Source: DATFMH01 sp035267045 (GTDB lineage: Bacteria > Bacteroidota > Rhodothermia > Balneolales > DATFMH01). Taken from it: a stretch of 44,228 nt of DNA. The notes below the pieces were generated by a model that worked only from the letters and a program-made list of their open reading frames with translations, was not told where the DNA came from and ran no database searches. Every line of letters begins with the position of its first letter. The first letter of the stretch is position 1. A program made the position numbers and the translations under genes. The DNA lies in NCBI GenBank assembly GCA_035267045.1, contig DATFMH010000172.1, positions 1 to 44,228 on the forward strand, written 5' to 3'. Shown piece by piece: positions 9,201-16,560 of this stretch.

Positions 9201-9525
9201 GGACGTCCAGGCTGGCGTAATCCATGTTAGTTCCCCAGGCAAATTCCAGTGTCACATCCGATTGTCCTGAACGGGATATGCTTCGAACCTGCTGTACATT
9301 TTTGACGACACCCAAAGCCTCTTCCACCGGTTTGGTCACCAGGTTCTCAACCTCGGCAGGCGCCGCTCCTTCAAACTCGGTACGAATCGTAAGTGTAGGG
9401 TAGCTCAGTTCCGGCAGGAGATTGATCTTAAGACGGGTCAGCGACACGAAACCAAAGAGAAGAATTCCGATGGTGAACATCGCTATGGTAACTTTTCGCC
9501 GGGTGGATATCTCTATTATTTTCAT
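6220..9525 (-). CDS. RND efflux permease, HAE1 type (first of tandem pair)
   Basis: 1101-residue RND exporter, paralogous but not nearly identical to its downstream partner. The TM4 motif is GIGLLVDNSIVVLENI (near residue 420) and the TM10 region reads GIVVNNAIVLIDL. It is about 80 residues longer than typical. One insertion is in the first periplasmic loop (TKVKYNKTDAKTD region). A larger one, about residues 505-600, lies between the two transmembrane halves; it is basic, then hydrophobic, and may add one or two membrane-apposed helices. It starts 42 bp after the adaptor gene. Two different RND subunits behind one adaptor resemble heteromeric pumps such as MdtBC, so a mixed trimer is possible. 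Confidence 0.9.
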   Translation of the reverse strand: MKIIEISTRRKVTIAMFTIGILLFGFVSLTRLKINLLPELSYPTLTIRTEFEGAAPAEVENLVTKPVEEALGVVKNVQQVRSISRSGQSDVTLEFAWGTNMDYASLDVREKLDALQLPLEVQRPVILRFDPTLDPIMRFALYKETGKPDGAYTKVKYNKTDAKTDIKPIETLKLLRRFGDEQLKKELETASGVASVKVSGGLEEEIQVLVDEKRLAYLNIPIDKVVDVLSAENVNLSGGRLEQGTQQYLVRTLNQFQSVDEIQDIVVDQNQAKPVYIRDIADVHEGYKEREAITRLNGREAVEIAIYKEGDANTVAVANEVKKQLKHIRKNLPAGVKLVKVYDQSTFINQAVDEVVNAGIIGGILAVVILFLFLRDIWATFIISLSIPVSVIATFNLMYGYDISLNIMSLGGIALGIGLLVDNSIVVLENISRHRDMGKSTLDAAREGASEVGMAVMASTLTTVAVFFPLVFVHGIAGQLFRDQALTVTFSLLASLLVAITLIPMLSSLYGQKATPVPKAVRRKPGTRVGRRLQSFRLFIFVTVPTFVVRFFLKGIKGFGRGVLFIIQPLLKAFEKSYQAISDRYPNVIRWALDHKSTVLLTALAIFMLSLMLIPRLGVELIPSLSQGEFRVEFRMPPGTPLQQTDAAIQSVQLAATTIRKVNTTFAVAGTGNRMDANPEEGGENWGELNVNLISGSNRSDEESTMDGMRTELQSIPGLQYKFARPALFTFKTPVEIEVSGYDLNDLKQVSDVLSRKLQVSSRFTDVKSTMERGYPEIQIHFDREKAAALGLAVHNIADRIVSKIKGDVATRYSLHDRKIDILVRARSQDRASVDEIRRLIVNPESDKPIPLEAIAKVQTTIGPGEIRRIAQQRVAVVTANLSYGDLGAAAGEINKMVNSMTLPAGIFTTLGGQNEEMSSSFRSLLFALALAMFLVYLVMASQFESLVHPLVILFTIPLALVGAIWALWLTNSTISVVVFIGLILLVGIVVNNAIVLIDLINQLRQSGMDKYEAIVEGGRLRLRPILMTTLTTALGLLPMSLAFGEGAEIRAPMGITVIGGLTISTLLTLVVIPVMYAILDRKTYVSDASADTISTNSNEP

Positions 9526-9567
9526 AGTGCTGCACTCTGATGGTAAACATCTCTCTTATAAGGCGAC

Positions 9568-10638
9568 TCACTTTTTGCGGGTCATGTTTATGACTTCAAT
9601 CCGTGTACTGTCTTTCAGGCTGCTTTGTCCGATGGTTACGACACTGTCACCTTCTTTCAATCCTCTGATAACTTCAATATGAGAATCACTGGCATAACCC
9701 GGTTCAATCTCCCTCTTGAAACTCATGTTATTGTTGATGACATAGACACTGTTGGTCCCATCTTCTGATAAAAGCGCTGATTTGGGTATCATTAGTGTGT
9801 TTTTATGGGTGTCGTGGGTTATTTTGATACGCGTGAACATCCCCGGTTTTAGCGTACCGGTCTTATCATTCACGATCACTGTTACTTTGAAAGTACCCGT
9901 CGACGGATCAACGACCGGGCTAATTCGTTCGATTACGCCCGTAAATAATTTATCCGGTATCGCATCGGCAACGAGATCGGCCGGTTGATGCAACCTGATT
10001 TTTCTCATTTCATGTTCGGGAACATATAAGATGGCCCATAAAGGACTAAAATCCGTTACGCGAAATACTATTTGATTAGTGGAAACCATATTTCCCGCTT
10101 TGATCATCCTCTCGGAAACTACCCCTTCTATCGGAGCCCGGATAGTACAATAGGCTACCTGTAATTTAGCCAGATCAAGGTTGGCTTTTTCTGCCTCATA
10201 CTGATATTTTACATTCTCATACGTTTCCGCACTGATCAGCTTCTTATCATATAACTCTTTATTTCGCTGATAGTCGTTAAGTAGTCGTTTCATATTGGCT
10301 TCGATGCGCTTAACTTCGTAGACATATTGCTCGTCTTCCAGCTTGGCGAGAGCCTGACCCTGTTTGACCATATCGCCTTCTTCAACATATAACTTTTTTA
10401 TAATTCCATTGACCTTGGCTACGACATTTGCTTCACCTTCGGCCTCAAGAGTTGCCGTAGTGTTATAATTAGCGGTTATGTCACCCAGGCTGACAGCCAC
10501 CGCTTCGATGGGTATTACGTTGGTCGTATCTCTCTTTGATTTATTATTCGACTTACTTTCATTTCCACATGAAGAAGCCAAAAAACCAATGACAGAAACC
10601 ATGAGCACGACTGTTACCAATCCCCTTGATGAATGCAT
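9568..10638 (-). CDS. RND membrane-fusion lipoprotein (HlyD/AcrA-type adaptor)
   Basis: 356 residues. An N-terminal lipoprotein signal ends at Cys24 (LASSC). The half-lipoyl motif VVAKVNGIIKKLYVEEGDMV (about 72-91) is followed by the alpha-hairpin with LAKLEDEQYVYEVKRIEANM and a second lipoyl half (CTIRAPIEGVVSERMIKAGN). A beta-barrel domain comes next, with the family phrase VNDKTGTLKPGMFTRIKI. It is the periplasmic adaptor that couples the two downstream RND permeases to an outer-membrane channel, not seen here. It is first in the operon, and the 5' promoter region shares the AT-rich gap to rnpB. Confidence 0.9.
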   Translation of the reverse strand: MHSSRGLVTVVLMVSVIGFLASSCGNESKSNNKSKRDTTNVIPIEAVAVSLGDITANYNTTATLEAEGEANVVAKVNGIIKKLYVEEGDMVKQGQALAKLEDEQYVYEVKRIEANMKRLLNDYQRNKELYDKKLISAETYENVKYQYEAEKANLDLAKLQVAYCTIRAPIEGVVSERMIKAGNMVSTNQIVFRVTDFSPLWAILYVPEHEMRKIRLHQPADLVADAIPDKLFTGVIERISPVVDPSTGTFKVTVIVNDKTGTLKPGMFTRIKITHDTHKNTLMIPKSALLSEDGTNSVYVINNNMSFKREIEPGYASDSHIEVIRGLKEGDSVVTIGQSSLKDSTRIEVINMTRKK

Positions 10639-10880
10639 AGTATTATAATTTAGTGTGGGATTTCAGTATATAACTTAAACCTGATTACGTAAACATGCTA
10701 TGCTTAGTTTCATATTATTGATAATATTAATGATAAATAGTACAGAAATGTAATATCAGGAATTATAAAGGCTCTTTTTCCTCTCTCTCTGAATTAAATA
10801 TTCAGCCCTGTATTATACCGGGTTTGCGTATTTAATAAGGCGTGGCAGGTTATCCCTTCGACGGACCATCCCGGAAGGAT

Positions 10881-10908
10881 AAAAAAAAGGCCTTTCTTTC
10901 GAAAGGCC
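10881..10908 (-). terminator. Intrinsic terminator of RNase P RNA
   Basis: On the minus strand GGCCTTTC, a four-base loop and GAAAGGCC are followed by eight T. It starts five bases after the rnpB P1 stem. A textbook rho-independent terminator. Confidence 0.9.
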
Positions 10909-10912
10909 AGAA

Positions 10913-11281
10913 GGATTGCCTATAAGCCGAATTTTGTACCCCGAAAACTTTCGGGGCGATAATCATTTATCTGGGGCCGTCGTCACCGGCGGCCTCAAGC
11001 GATCCACCCGATAGCGTCATGGCAAGCGGCACATACTATCTTACTTGATCTTGCACCCCGTGAGGTTTACCAGGCCACCCGGTGTCACCACCGGGGCGGT
11101 GAGCTCTTACCTCGCCTTTTCACCTTTACCTGTGCTCCGAAGAGCCATCGGCAGACTGTTTTCTGTGGCACTCTCTGTCCCCGTCCCGAAAGACGGAGCC
11201 TTCCTGTTAGGAAGCACGGTGCTTGCAGGTGTTCGGACTTTCCTCTCCGATCCGAAGGTCGAAGCGATTACCCGGCAATCC
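10913..11281 (-). ncRNA. rnpB: RNase P RNA, bacterial class A
   Basis: The catalytic RNA that matures tRNA 5' ends. Diagnostic conserved blocks are present in order on the minus strand: GAGGAAAGTCCGAAC after P1-P3, GGTAAGAGCTCACCG, a GCAAGATCAAGTAAG-type segment, AGATAAATGATTATC, and the 3' block ACAAAATTCGGCTTATAG. The P1 stem is formed by GGATTGCC (5' end, 11281-11274) and GGCAATCC (3' end, 10920-10913), giving a length near 369 nt. Ends are set by P1 and may be off by a few bases. The gene shares its strand with the downstream efflux operon but has its own terminator. Confidence 0.95.
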
Positions 11282-11313
11282 CTGACTTATAATAAACGTA
11301 AACTCGATAAGCC

Positions 11314-12048
11314 TTATTTCGTCATCGCTTTTTTGGCTTCATCAAAAAAGCTTTTATCAACAACAATGCGGCCACTGTTTTCGTCGATAATAATTTTATT
11401 TTTTCGACGAACTTCCATTTGTGTCTGTGGGGGAAGCATCATACCGAGACAAGATCCACGCTCCATAGGTACAACAGCCATACCGTTCGTAAGCCCATTG
11501 CGCAAGCGCTGATAGCTTTTTAGGTATCGTTCAGAAAGTTCCTCGGCTGCTTTATTCCTTTTTTTACGAAGTACGTTTTCTTCTTCCTCGGTACGTTTGA
11601 TCACTTCCTTGAGATCTGCTCTCTTATCAACGAGAGTATTTTCGATCTCTTCTTTTTCCTTGATACTATCTTCAAGAATTTTTTCATTTTCCTGATTCAG
11701 AATCACTATTTCTTCGAGGCGTGATTTCGCATTTTCCACCTTTTGCTTTTGTGATTCGATCTCTTTGGTCAGCGCATCGTATTCACGATTATTGCGAACC
11801 GCCATTTGTTGTTTTTCATACTTATCAACCAGACCATTGGCTTCCTCAATCTCCAATTTGAGTTCGTCTTCTTCTTTTTTCAGATTCTTCTGGTCTTCCT
11901 TGATTTTATTTATTTTTGCCTCGAGTCGGGATATATCCGTTTCAATATCCAGGATCTCTTCTGGTAAATCACCTCTAAGACGTGTTATCTCATCAATACG
12001 GGAATCGATATACTGTAGATTTGCCAGATTTTGAAGAACTTCTTCCAT
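11314..12048 (-). CDS. DUF164/CdsZ-like coiled-coil protein with degenerate zinc ribbon
   Basis: 244 residues. Positions 1-180 are almost entirely heptad coiled coil rich in Glu, Lys and Leu. The C-terminus matches the zinc-ribbon domain of the DUF164 family in its scaffold (MMLPPQTQMEVRRKNKIII, then GRIVV). Of the four usual Cys ligands only one remains (GSCLG); the second pair, normally CxxC just before GRI, reads DENS. The protein probably cannot bind zinc in the classical way. Related proteins are associated with nucleic-acid or ribosome functions, but no firm role is known. It starts five bases after the Nif3-like gene, so the two are one operon, with rnpB directly downstream on the same strand. 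Confidence 0.8.
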   Translation of the reverse strand: MEEVLQNLANLQYIDSRIDEITRLRGDLPEEILDIETDISRLEAKINKIKEDQKNLKKEEDELKLEIEEANGLVDKYEKQQMAVRNNREYDALTKEIESQKQKVENAKSRLEEIVILNQENEKILEDSIKEKEEIENTLVDKRADLKEVIKRTEEEENVLRKKRNKAAEELSERYLKSYQRLRNGLTNGMAVVPMERGSCLGMMLPPQTQMEVRRKNKIIIDENSGRIVVDKSFFDEAKKAMTK

Positions 12049-12053
12049 AAATA

Positions 12054-13133
12054 TTACACCTGATCGTTTTGGTTTTCCAGATTATTTTTATTTTGAAATT
12101 CATTGATATGTACCCGCATGGGACTGGTACGAACCTTTGTTGATATAACGTCCACATCCTTAAACGCTTGGCTCAATTCGTTTTTCATCACATCAACAAC
12201 CGGGACTTCACTTTCATAATGTCCGACATCCAATAGCATGAAAGATCCCTTTTCGATGAAATAATCATGATATTTTACATCAGCAGTTACAAAAGCATCA
12301 GCCCCTCGTGAGCGTGCAAGGGATGTCAGCGATACACCGGCCCCACCACAAACGGCGACTTTTTTAATATTTTGAGCAAAACCCGAATAACGGATTGCCT
12401 CAACCGATAGCTTATCTGATACCAGGTTCAGAAATTTATCACCGTCTTTTGGTTCCTGAAACTCTCCGATAGCACCCATGCCTACTTTATCGGAATCGTT
12501 AGCCAGTTTAAAAATCTGATAATTCCTGTTATTCCCGGGCAGATTATCCTCAACCAGTTTTCTAACCTCAGATTCCTGATATGCTTCTATCCGCGCTTCC
12601 AGTTTCACGCTTTTTTGACTGCCATCGTGTTTAGAATAATCCAGTATCTCGATATCTTCGACACCCATGTTTTCGAGCCGTTCTTTGAGAAAATCGGCTA
12701 CATTAACAGGTATCGAAACACTCAGAAATAGTGCCAGTGGATAGGAATCGTCGAGAAAATGAATATTGCTGAGCCCTAATATTCGGGCCAATATAAACGA
12801 AACGCCCCCCTGGGCGGCATCGAGATTAGTATGAGCGGCAATGACCCCGATTTCGTTACGAATCAATTTGTAAATGATGGCACCCTGCAAGGAATCGTCG
12901 TTTATGCGTTTTAAACCACGGAATATGAGGGGATGGTGAGAAACAATCAGATCACATTTTTTTTCGATCGCTTCATCTACAACTTCTTCGGTAACATCAA
13001 GGCAGGTAAGAATTTTTGTTACGTTGTTACCGGAATTTCCTACTAATAATCCTACATTATCGTAATCCAGCTTAGTGCTCTGCGGGGCCCATTTATTTAA
13101 AAAACGAGAAATATGACTTACTTTGGTAGTCAT
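12054..13133 (-). CDS. Nif3-like dinuclear metal-centre protein (long form)
   Basis: About 359 residues of the NIF3/YqfO/YbgI family. The dinuclear metal-site motifs are clear: SHHPLIFRG, AHTNLDAAQGG and, near the C-terminus, DVGHYESE. Between the two halves lies the roughly 110-residue PII/CutA-like insert typical of long forms. VAVCGGAGVSL and AFVTADVKYHDYF are also family phrases. Biochemical function is debated (GTP cyclohydrolase I-like fold). The start is uncertain: the ATG at 13133 gives the N-terminus usual for the family; an ATG at 13151 sits directly on a GGAGG, and a GTG at 13145 has that GGAGG at good spacing. Co-transcribed with the DUF164 gene. Confidence 0.9.
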   Translation of the reverse strand: MTTKVSHISRFLNKWAPQSTKLDYDNVGLLVGNSGNNVTKILTCLDVTEEVVDEAIEKKCDLIVSHHPLIFRGLKRINDDSLQGAIIYKLIRNEIGVIAAHTNLDAAQGGVSFILARILGLSNIHFLDDSYPLALFLSVSIPVNVADFLKERLENMGVEDIEILDYSKHDGSQKSVKLEARIEAYQESEVRKLVEDNLPGNNRNYQIFKLANDSDKVGMGAIGEFQEPKDGDKFLNLVSDKLSVEAIRYSGFAQNIKKVAVCGGAGVSLTSLARSRGADAFVTADVKYHDYFIEKGSFMLLDVGHYESEVPVVDVMKNELSQAFKDVDVISTKVRTSPMRVHINEFQNKNNLENQNDQV

Positions 13134-13370
13134 CTTTCGGGTCACCGGCATCCTCCATTTTTAGATTCATAATCTGAGAACGCAAGTTTCCCGTATTTTT
13201 TAATACGTTTTATTTTAAGTCTTTTGATAACGCTCACGGGATATTTGTTTATAACAGAACTTTTAATATACGGTATATTTTTGAATCAAAAAAGACCTTT
13301 ATTGTTACTCTTATTACTCGCATCTTCTAATAAATTTATTTACAAAACGTTTTAAAAAAGTATTTATTTG

Positions 13371-14072
13371 ATGGAAACTATTGATATTTGTGCAAATATT
13401 GAGCGTATTAAAACCCGAATAGCAGAAGCCTGTAAACGAGTTGACAGAAACCCACAGGAGGTTATCCTTATAGCTGTCAGTAAAACAAAACCAGAAGAGA
13501 TGATCCATGAAGCCATCAGTTGCGGTCAAATTCATTTTGGCGAAAACCGGGTACAGGAACTAACTGATAAAATGGAACATTTTGGCGATGATGTGCAATG
13601 GCACATGATTGGGACCCTTCAGACGAATAAAATAAAGTATATGGCCGGCCGGGTAAACTGGATACATTCCATACCTAAGAAAAAAGCACTCAAAGAGGTG
13701 GAGAAACGTGCTTCCGACATTGGTCGATCCATAAACACACTGATACAGGTAAATATCAGTGATGAAGAACAAAAGAGTGGCTGTGAACCGGATGATTTGA
13801 AAGCGTTATTGGAATACGCTCAAGGACTGAAATGGACTAAAATAAGAGGATTGATGGGTATGGCATCTTTAGAAGAGGACCTGGAACTTGTACGCCCACA
13901 ATTTCGTATGCTAAAAGAGTTACGTGATCATCACCGTAACATGGAAACGAACAATATTCAACTGGAACATTTGTCGATGGGGATGTCGAACGATTTTGAA
14001 GTAGCGGTGGAAGAGGGAGCAACAATGGTTAGAGTCGGTTCCGCCATTTTCGGAGAACGCCAATACCAATAA
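13371..14072 (+). CDS. yggS: PLP homeostasis protein, YggS/PLPBP family
   Basis: 233 residues, a single-domain alanine-racemase-like TIM barrel. Lys38 in LIAVSKTKP is the expected Schiff-base lysine. Other family blocks are HFGENRVQEL, WHMIGTLQTNKIKY, VNISDEEQKSG, IRGLMGMAS, LSMGMSNDFEVAVEEGATMVRVGSAIFG. The protein buffers pyridoxal phosphate and has no known enzyme activity. The ATG at 13371 was chosen over the TTG directly before it. It heads a plus-strand run that leads to divIVA, the same relative order as ylmE...divIVA in Firmicutes. It diverges from the Nif3-like gene across about 240 bp. Confidence 0.95.
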   Translation: METIDICANIERIKTRIAEACKRVDRNPQEVILIAVSKTKPEEMIHEAISCGQIHFGENRVQELTDKMEHFGDDVQWHMIGTLQTNKIKYMAGRVNWIHSIPKKKALKEVEKRASDIGRSINTLIQVNISDEEQKSGCEPDDLKALLEYAQGLKWTKIRGLMGMASLEEDLELVRPQFRMLKELRDHHRNMETNNIQLEHLSMGMSNDFEVAVEEGATMVRVGSAIFGERQYQ

Positions 14073-14177
14073 AAATCAAAATAAATCTTTCAATGATCCT
14101 AATTATTTTTAGATTTCTATTATAATCTTTATATCCTCATTGAAATTAGTTAAATATAAGCGATATTTGATAACATT

Positions 14178-14489
14178 ATGTATTGGATATGGGTTTTAAT
14201 ACCACTCTTTGCGATCTTCACCAAATTTGTTCTTGATTTTCAGAAGAATCAGATGAAATTAAGGGAAAGTAATCAAGATATCGGAGAGCAAATTGAACAG
14301 TTGGAACAGACCGTATCCGGTTTGATAAAGCGAATAGAAAATCTGGAAACCATAGCTGCAGCGGAACCGGATGACTTCACTGAAACAAAAATTAATACCA
14401 TTCCGGATGACACTTTAGTGCAGGATGAACAACAAGTGAATCAGGAGATTGTTAAAAAAATCGCGCAAAAACGAAGGGCGAAACTATGA
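14178..14489 (+). CDS. Small membrane-anchored coiled-coil protein, PspB-like (paralogue 1)
   Basis: 103 residues: one N-terminal transmembrane helix (about 2-19, WIWVLIPLFAIFTKFVL), then a coiled coil (25-60) with LEQTVSGLIKRIENLETIAAAEP, then an acidic linker and a basic C-terminal tail (KKIAQKRRAKL). The architecture resembles PspB but homology is not certain. The phrase KRIENLETIAAAEP matches KRLQNLEAIAVEEP in the next gene, so the two are probably duplicates. Its stop overlaps the next start by four bases (ATGA), a sign of translational coupling. Function unknown; its place between yggS and divIVA suggests an envelope or division role. Confidence 0.75.
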   Translation: MYWIWVLIPLFAIFTKFVLDFQKNQMKLRESNQDIGEQIEQLEQTVSGLIKRIENLETIAAAEPDDFTETKINTIPDDTLVQDEQQVNQEIVKKIAQKRRAKL

Positions 14490-14821
14490 ATTTTATGGAA
14501 TTAATACCAATTGTCGGTATAATTTTTGGCACGACTCTCTTGGGTTATGTTTTTTCGAAAATTGTTGGCTTGATCAAATACTGGATCGACAGGAGACATA
14601 ACAGTTCGGATGATATTGAGCTTCTTCTGCATCAATTTAATAATTATAAACAATCGGTAGAGAAACGCCTGCAAAATCTGGAAGCCATAGCTGTTGAAGA
14701 ACCAATTGCTGAACGGGAAGCACCGCTCCTTGACTCTGAACGAAAGGAAGAGTTAAACGAGAAGGGTGAAGACATGATGGATAACAGAAAATTGCAGAAT
14801 ATGTTGAAGAAAACCCATTAA
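14486..14821 (+). CDS. Small membrane-anchored coiled-coil protein, PspB-like (paralogue 2)
   Basis: 111 residues: an N-terminal transmembrane helix (about 5-30, IPIVGIIFGTTLLGYVFSKI), a short basic stretch (IDRRH), a coiled coil (40-70), then a charged tail. It shares the NLEaIAvEEP turn and overall plan with the preceding protein. The ATG overlaps the upstream stop codon. It precedes divIVA by 80 bp, so the four genes yggS to divIVA may be one transcript. No catalytic motif is visible. Confidence 0.75.
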   Translation: MNFMELIPIVGIIFGTTLLGYVFSKIVGLIKYWIDRRHNSSDDIELLLHQFNNYKQSVEKRLQNLEAIAVEEPIAEREAPLLDSERKEELNEKGEDMMDNRKLQNMLKKTH

Positions 14822-14901
14822 TCCTTTTTATACCGGTTGAATTACAACCAAAAGCCTTATAACTTGGCTTAAAGCATTTCCAAAAAACACCCACTTTTAT
14901 T

Positions 14902-15543
14902 ATGAAACTGACTGCTTTAGAGATTAAACAACAAAAATTTGAGAGATCATTACGGGGATACGATGTAGCCGAAGTCAACGCTTTTCTCGGTGTAATAGCC
15001 AGTGAATGGGAACACATGGTTAGTAAAAACCGGGAACTGGAAGCTGAATTGCAAAGCTACAGGGATAAATTAAAGCATTATGAGAAGGTAGAGCAGGCCC
15101 TGCATGAAACACTGCAAACAGCTAAAGAATCGGCTGACCACCGTATGTCGGAGGCTCGTAAAGAAGCTCAGAATACTATTGAGAAATCAGAAATGGAAGC
15201 CAATGCCATCATCCGCGAAGCTCAACAACAGCGCCAGCAAATTCGCCAAAGTATTTTGCAGTTACTTGATCGGCGTGAGGAAATCATTAAAGGTATCCAA
15301 TCATTTTTAGAACGTTCGCGACAATCGCTTGAATCATTTGACAAAGACGAGGCCTCCCTGTTTCAATTACCAAAAGAACTGGATACAAAACTGACCGATA
15401 CTTCGGGGCGAAATAATCATCAGCAACGTAAAACGGACCAACCAAAAGACGAGAAAAAGCAAACGGACGATACCCGCCAAAAAAATGATGATATTGCCGC
15501 AAATTTAGATGATATTGACGATATTTTGAACCAGATAGATTAA
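14902..15543 (+). CDS. DivIVA-domain protein
   Basis: 213 residues. The N-terminal lipid-binding DivIVA domain is clear: LTALEIKQQKFERSLRGYDVAEVNAFL (residues 3-29), with the RGYD..EVN..L signature that forms the crossed membrane-inserting loops. A long coiled coil follows (about 30-145), then a polar, Gln/Asp/Lys-rich linker (160-195) and a short acidic tail. The family marks curved membranes at poles and septa and recruits division or polarity factors, mainly in Gram-positives. Finding it in an apparently Gram-negative genome, next to yggS, is notable. The downstream PNP gene starts 29 bp later. Confidence 0.9.
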   Translation: MKLTALEIKQQKFERSLRGYDVAEVNAFLGVIASEWEHMVSKNRELEAELQSYRDKLKHYEKVEQALHETLQTAKESADHRMSEARKEAQNTIEKSEMEANAIIREAQQQRQQIRQSILQLLDRREEIIKGIQSFLERSRQSLESFDKDEASLFQLPKELDTKLTDTSGRNNHQQRKTDQPKDEKKQTDDTRQKNDDIAANLDDIDDILNQID

Positions 15544-15572
15544 CATTATTCCATTTTGCATAATTATTACTA

Positions 15573-16409
15573 ATGAACATAGAAACAGTAGAAGAATTTA
15601 GAAAAAAGAGAAAAGAAGCACTTAACCATATTCAGCAACAAACCGACAGCCGGCCCGATTATGTAATTATTCTTGGCACAGGGTTAGGCCGTCTGGTAGA
15701 TCAGATGGATATTAAAACATCCATCTCCTATGCGGATATTCCTCATTTCCCAACCTCAACTGTTGAAAGCCATGCAGGCCGCTTGCTATTTGGAAATCTG
15801 GCAGGTAAAAAAGTTGTGGCTATGCAGGGACGCTTTCATTACTACGAGGGATACAGCATGCAGCAAATTGTATTCCCGCTTCGGGTTTTGAATGCCCTTG
15901 GTGCCGATACACTTTTCGTATCCAATGCTGCCGGTGGTATGAATCCCACATATAAGCGAGGTGAAGTCATGTGTATCGTCGACCATATTAACTTATTAGG
16001 TGACAACCCTCTGATCGGTCCGAATGATGACGAACTGGGTACCCGTTTTCCGGATATGAGCGATCCCTACACACCGGAATTGGTTTCTATGGCTGAAAAG
16101 GTGGCTTTGGACAACGGTATAAAAATGCAGCAAGGCATTTATGTAGCCGTAACAGGACCCAACCTGGAGACACGTGCGGAATATCGCTATCTCAGGATGA
16201 TTGGCGGGGATGTTGTTGGTATGAGTACCATTCCTGAAGTTATCGCTGCGGTCCATATGAATATGAAAGTATTAGGAATATCGGTCATTACCGACGAATG
16301 TTTTCCGGATGCCCTAAAACCTGTTAAGCTGGAAGATATCCTCGCTGCCGCCGATTTGGCAGAGCCAAAAATGACTAAAATTATCAGTGGCGTACTGGAA
16401 CGCTTATAA
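15573..16409 (+). CDS. Purine nucleoside phosphorylase, trimeric (PNP/MTAP) family
   Basis: 278 residues. It cleaves purine nucleosides with phosphate for salvage. Visible: GTGLGRL (35-41, phosphate loop), HAGRLLFG, QGRFHYYEGY (85-94, catalytic His89 region), SNAAGGMNP (117-125), TGPNLETRAEYR (194-205, with the base-binding Glu199) and GMSTIPE (216-222). The residue matching human PNP Asn243 is Asp241 (ITDECFPD), as in the adenosine-type MTAP branch, and His257 is replaced by Leu253. Specificity for 6-oxopurines should therefore not be assumed. It follows divIVA closely but its role is metabolic. Confidence 0.9.
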   Translation: MNIETVEEFRKKRKEALNHIQQQTDSRPDYVIILGTGLGRLVDQMDIKTSISYADIPHFPTSTVESHAGRLLFGNLAGKKVVAMQGRFHYYEGYSMQQIVFPLRVLNALGADTLFVSNAAGGMNPTYKRGEVMCIVDHINLLGDNPLIGPNDDELGTRFPDMSDPYTPELVSMAEKVALDNGIKMQQGIYVAVTGPNLETRAEYRYLRMIGGDVVGMSTIPEVIAAVHMNMKVLGISVITDECFPDALKPVKLEDILAAADLAEPKMTKIISGVLERL

Positions 16410-16427
16410 TTTTAAAATTACTGTTTC

Positions 16428-16504
16428 ATTACGGAAATATTAGCCGTAATTTATGCGTTGTATGTAAGATTAATGAAGTTTACCATTGAGGAGTTAATAA
16501 CTCC
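16428..16504 (+). terminator. Two hairpins downstream of PNP
   Basis: ATTACGG (16428-16434) pairs with CCGTAAT (16444-16450); 40 bases on, GGAGTTA-A-TAACTCC (16490-16504) is a perfect palindrome, followed within 15 bases by a run of T. The second is the better terminator candidate for the yggS-to-PNP transcript. Confidence 0.4.
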
Positions 16505-16560
16505 GGTTTTAGTAGGCTTTTTTTGCTTATAAACATTTAAAATATAAAGTTTTACCTGCC

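Noticed and set aside
11045..11512. 155-codon plus-strand frame
   Set aside because: Lies antisense to RNase P RNA and to the end of the DUF164 gene, both well supported; composition is not protein-like.
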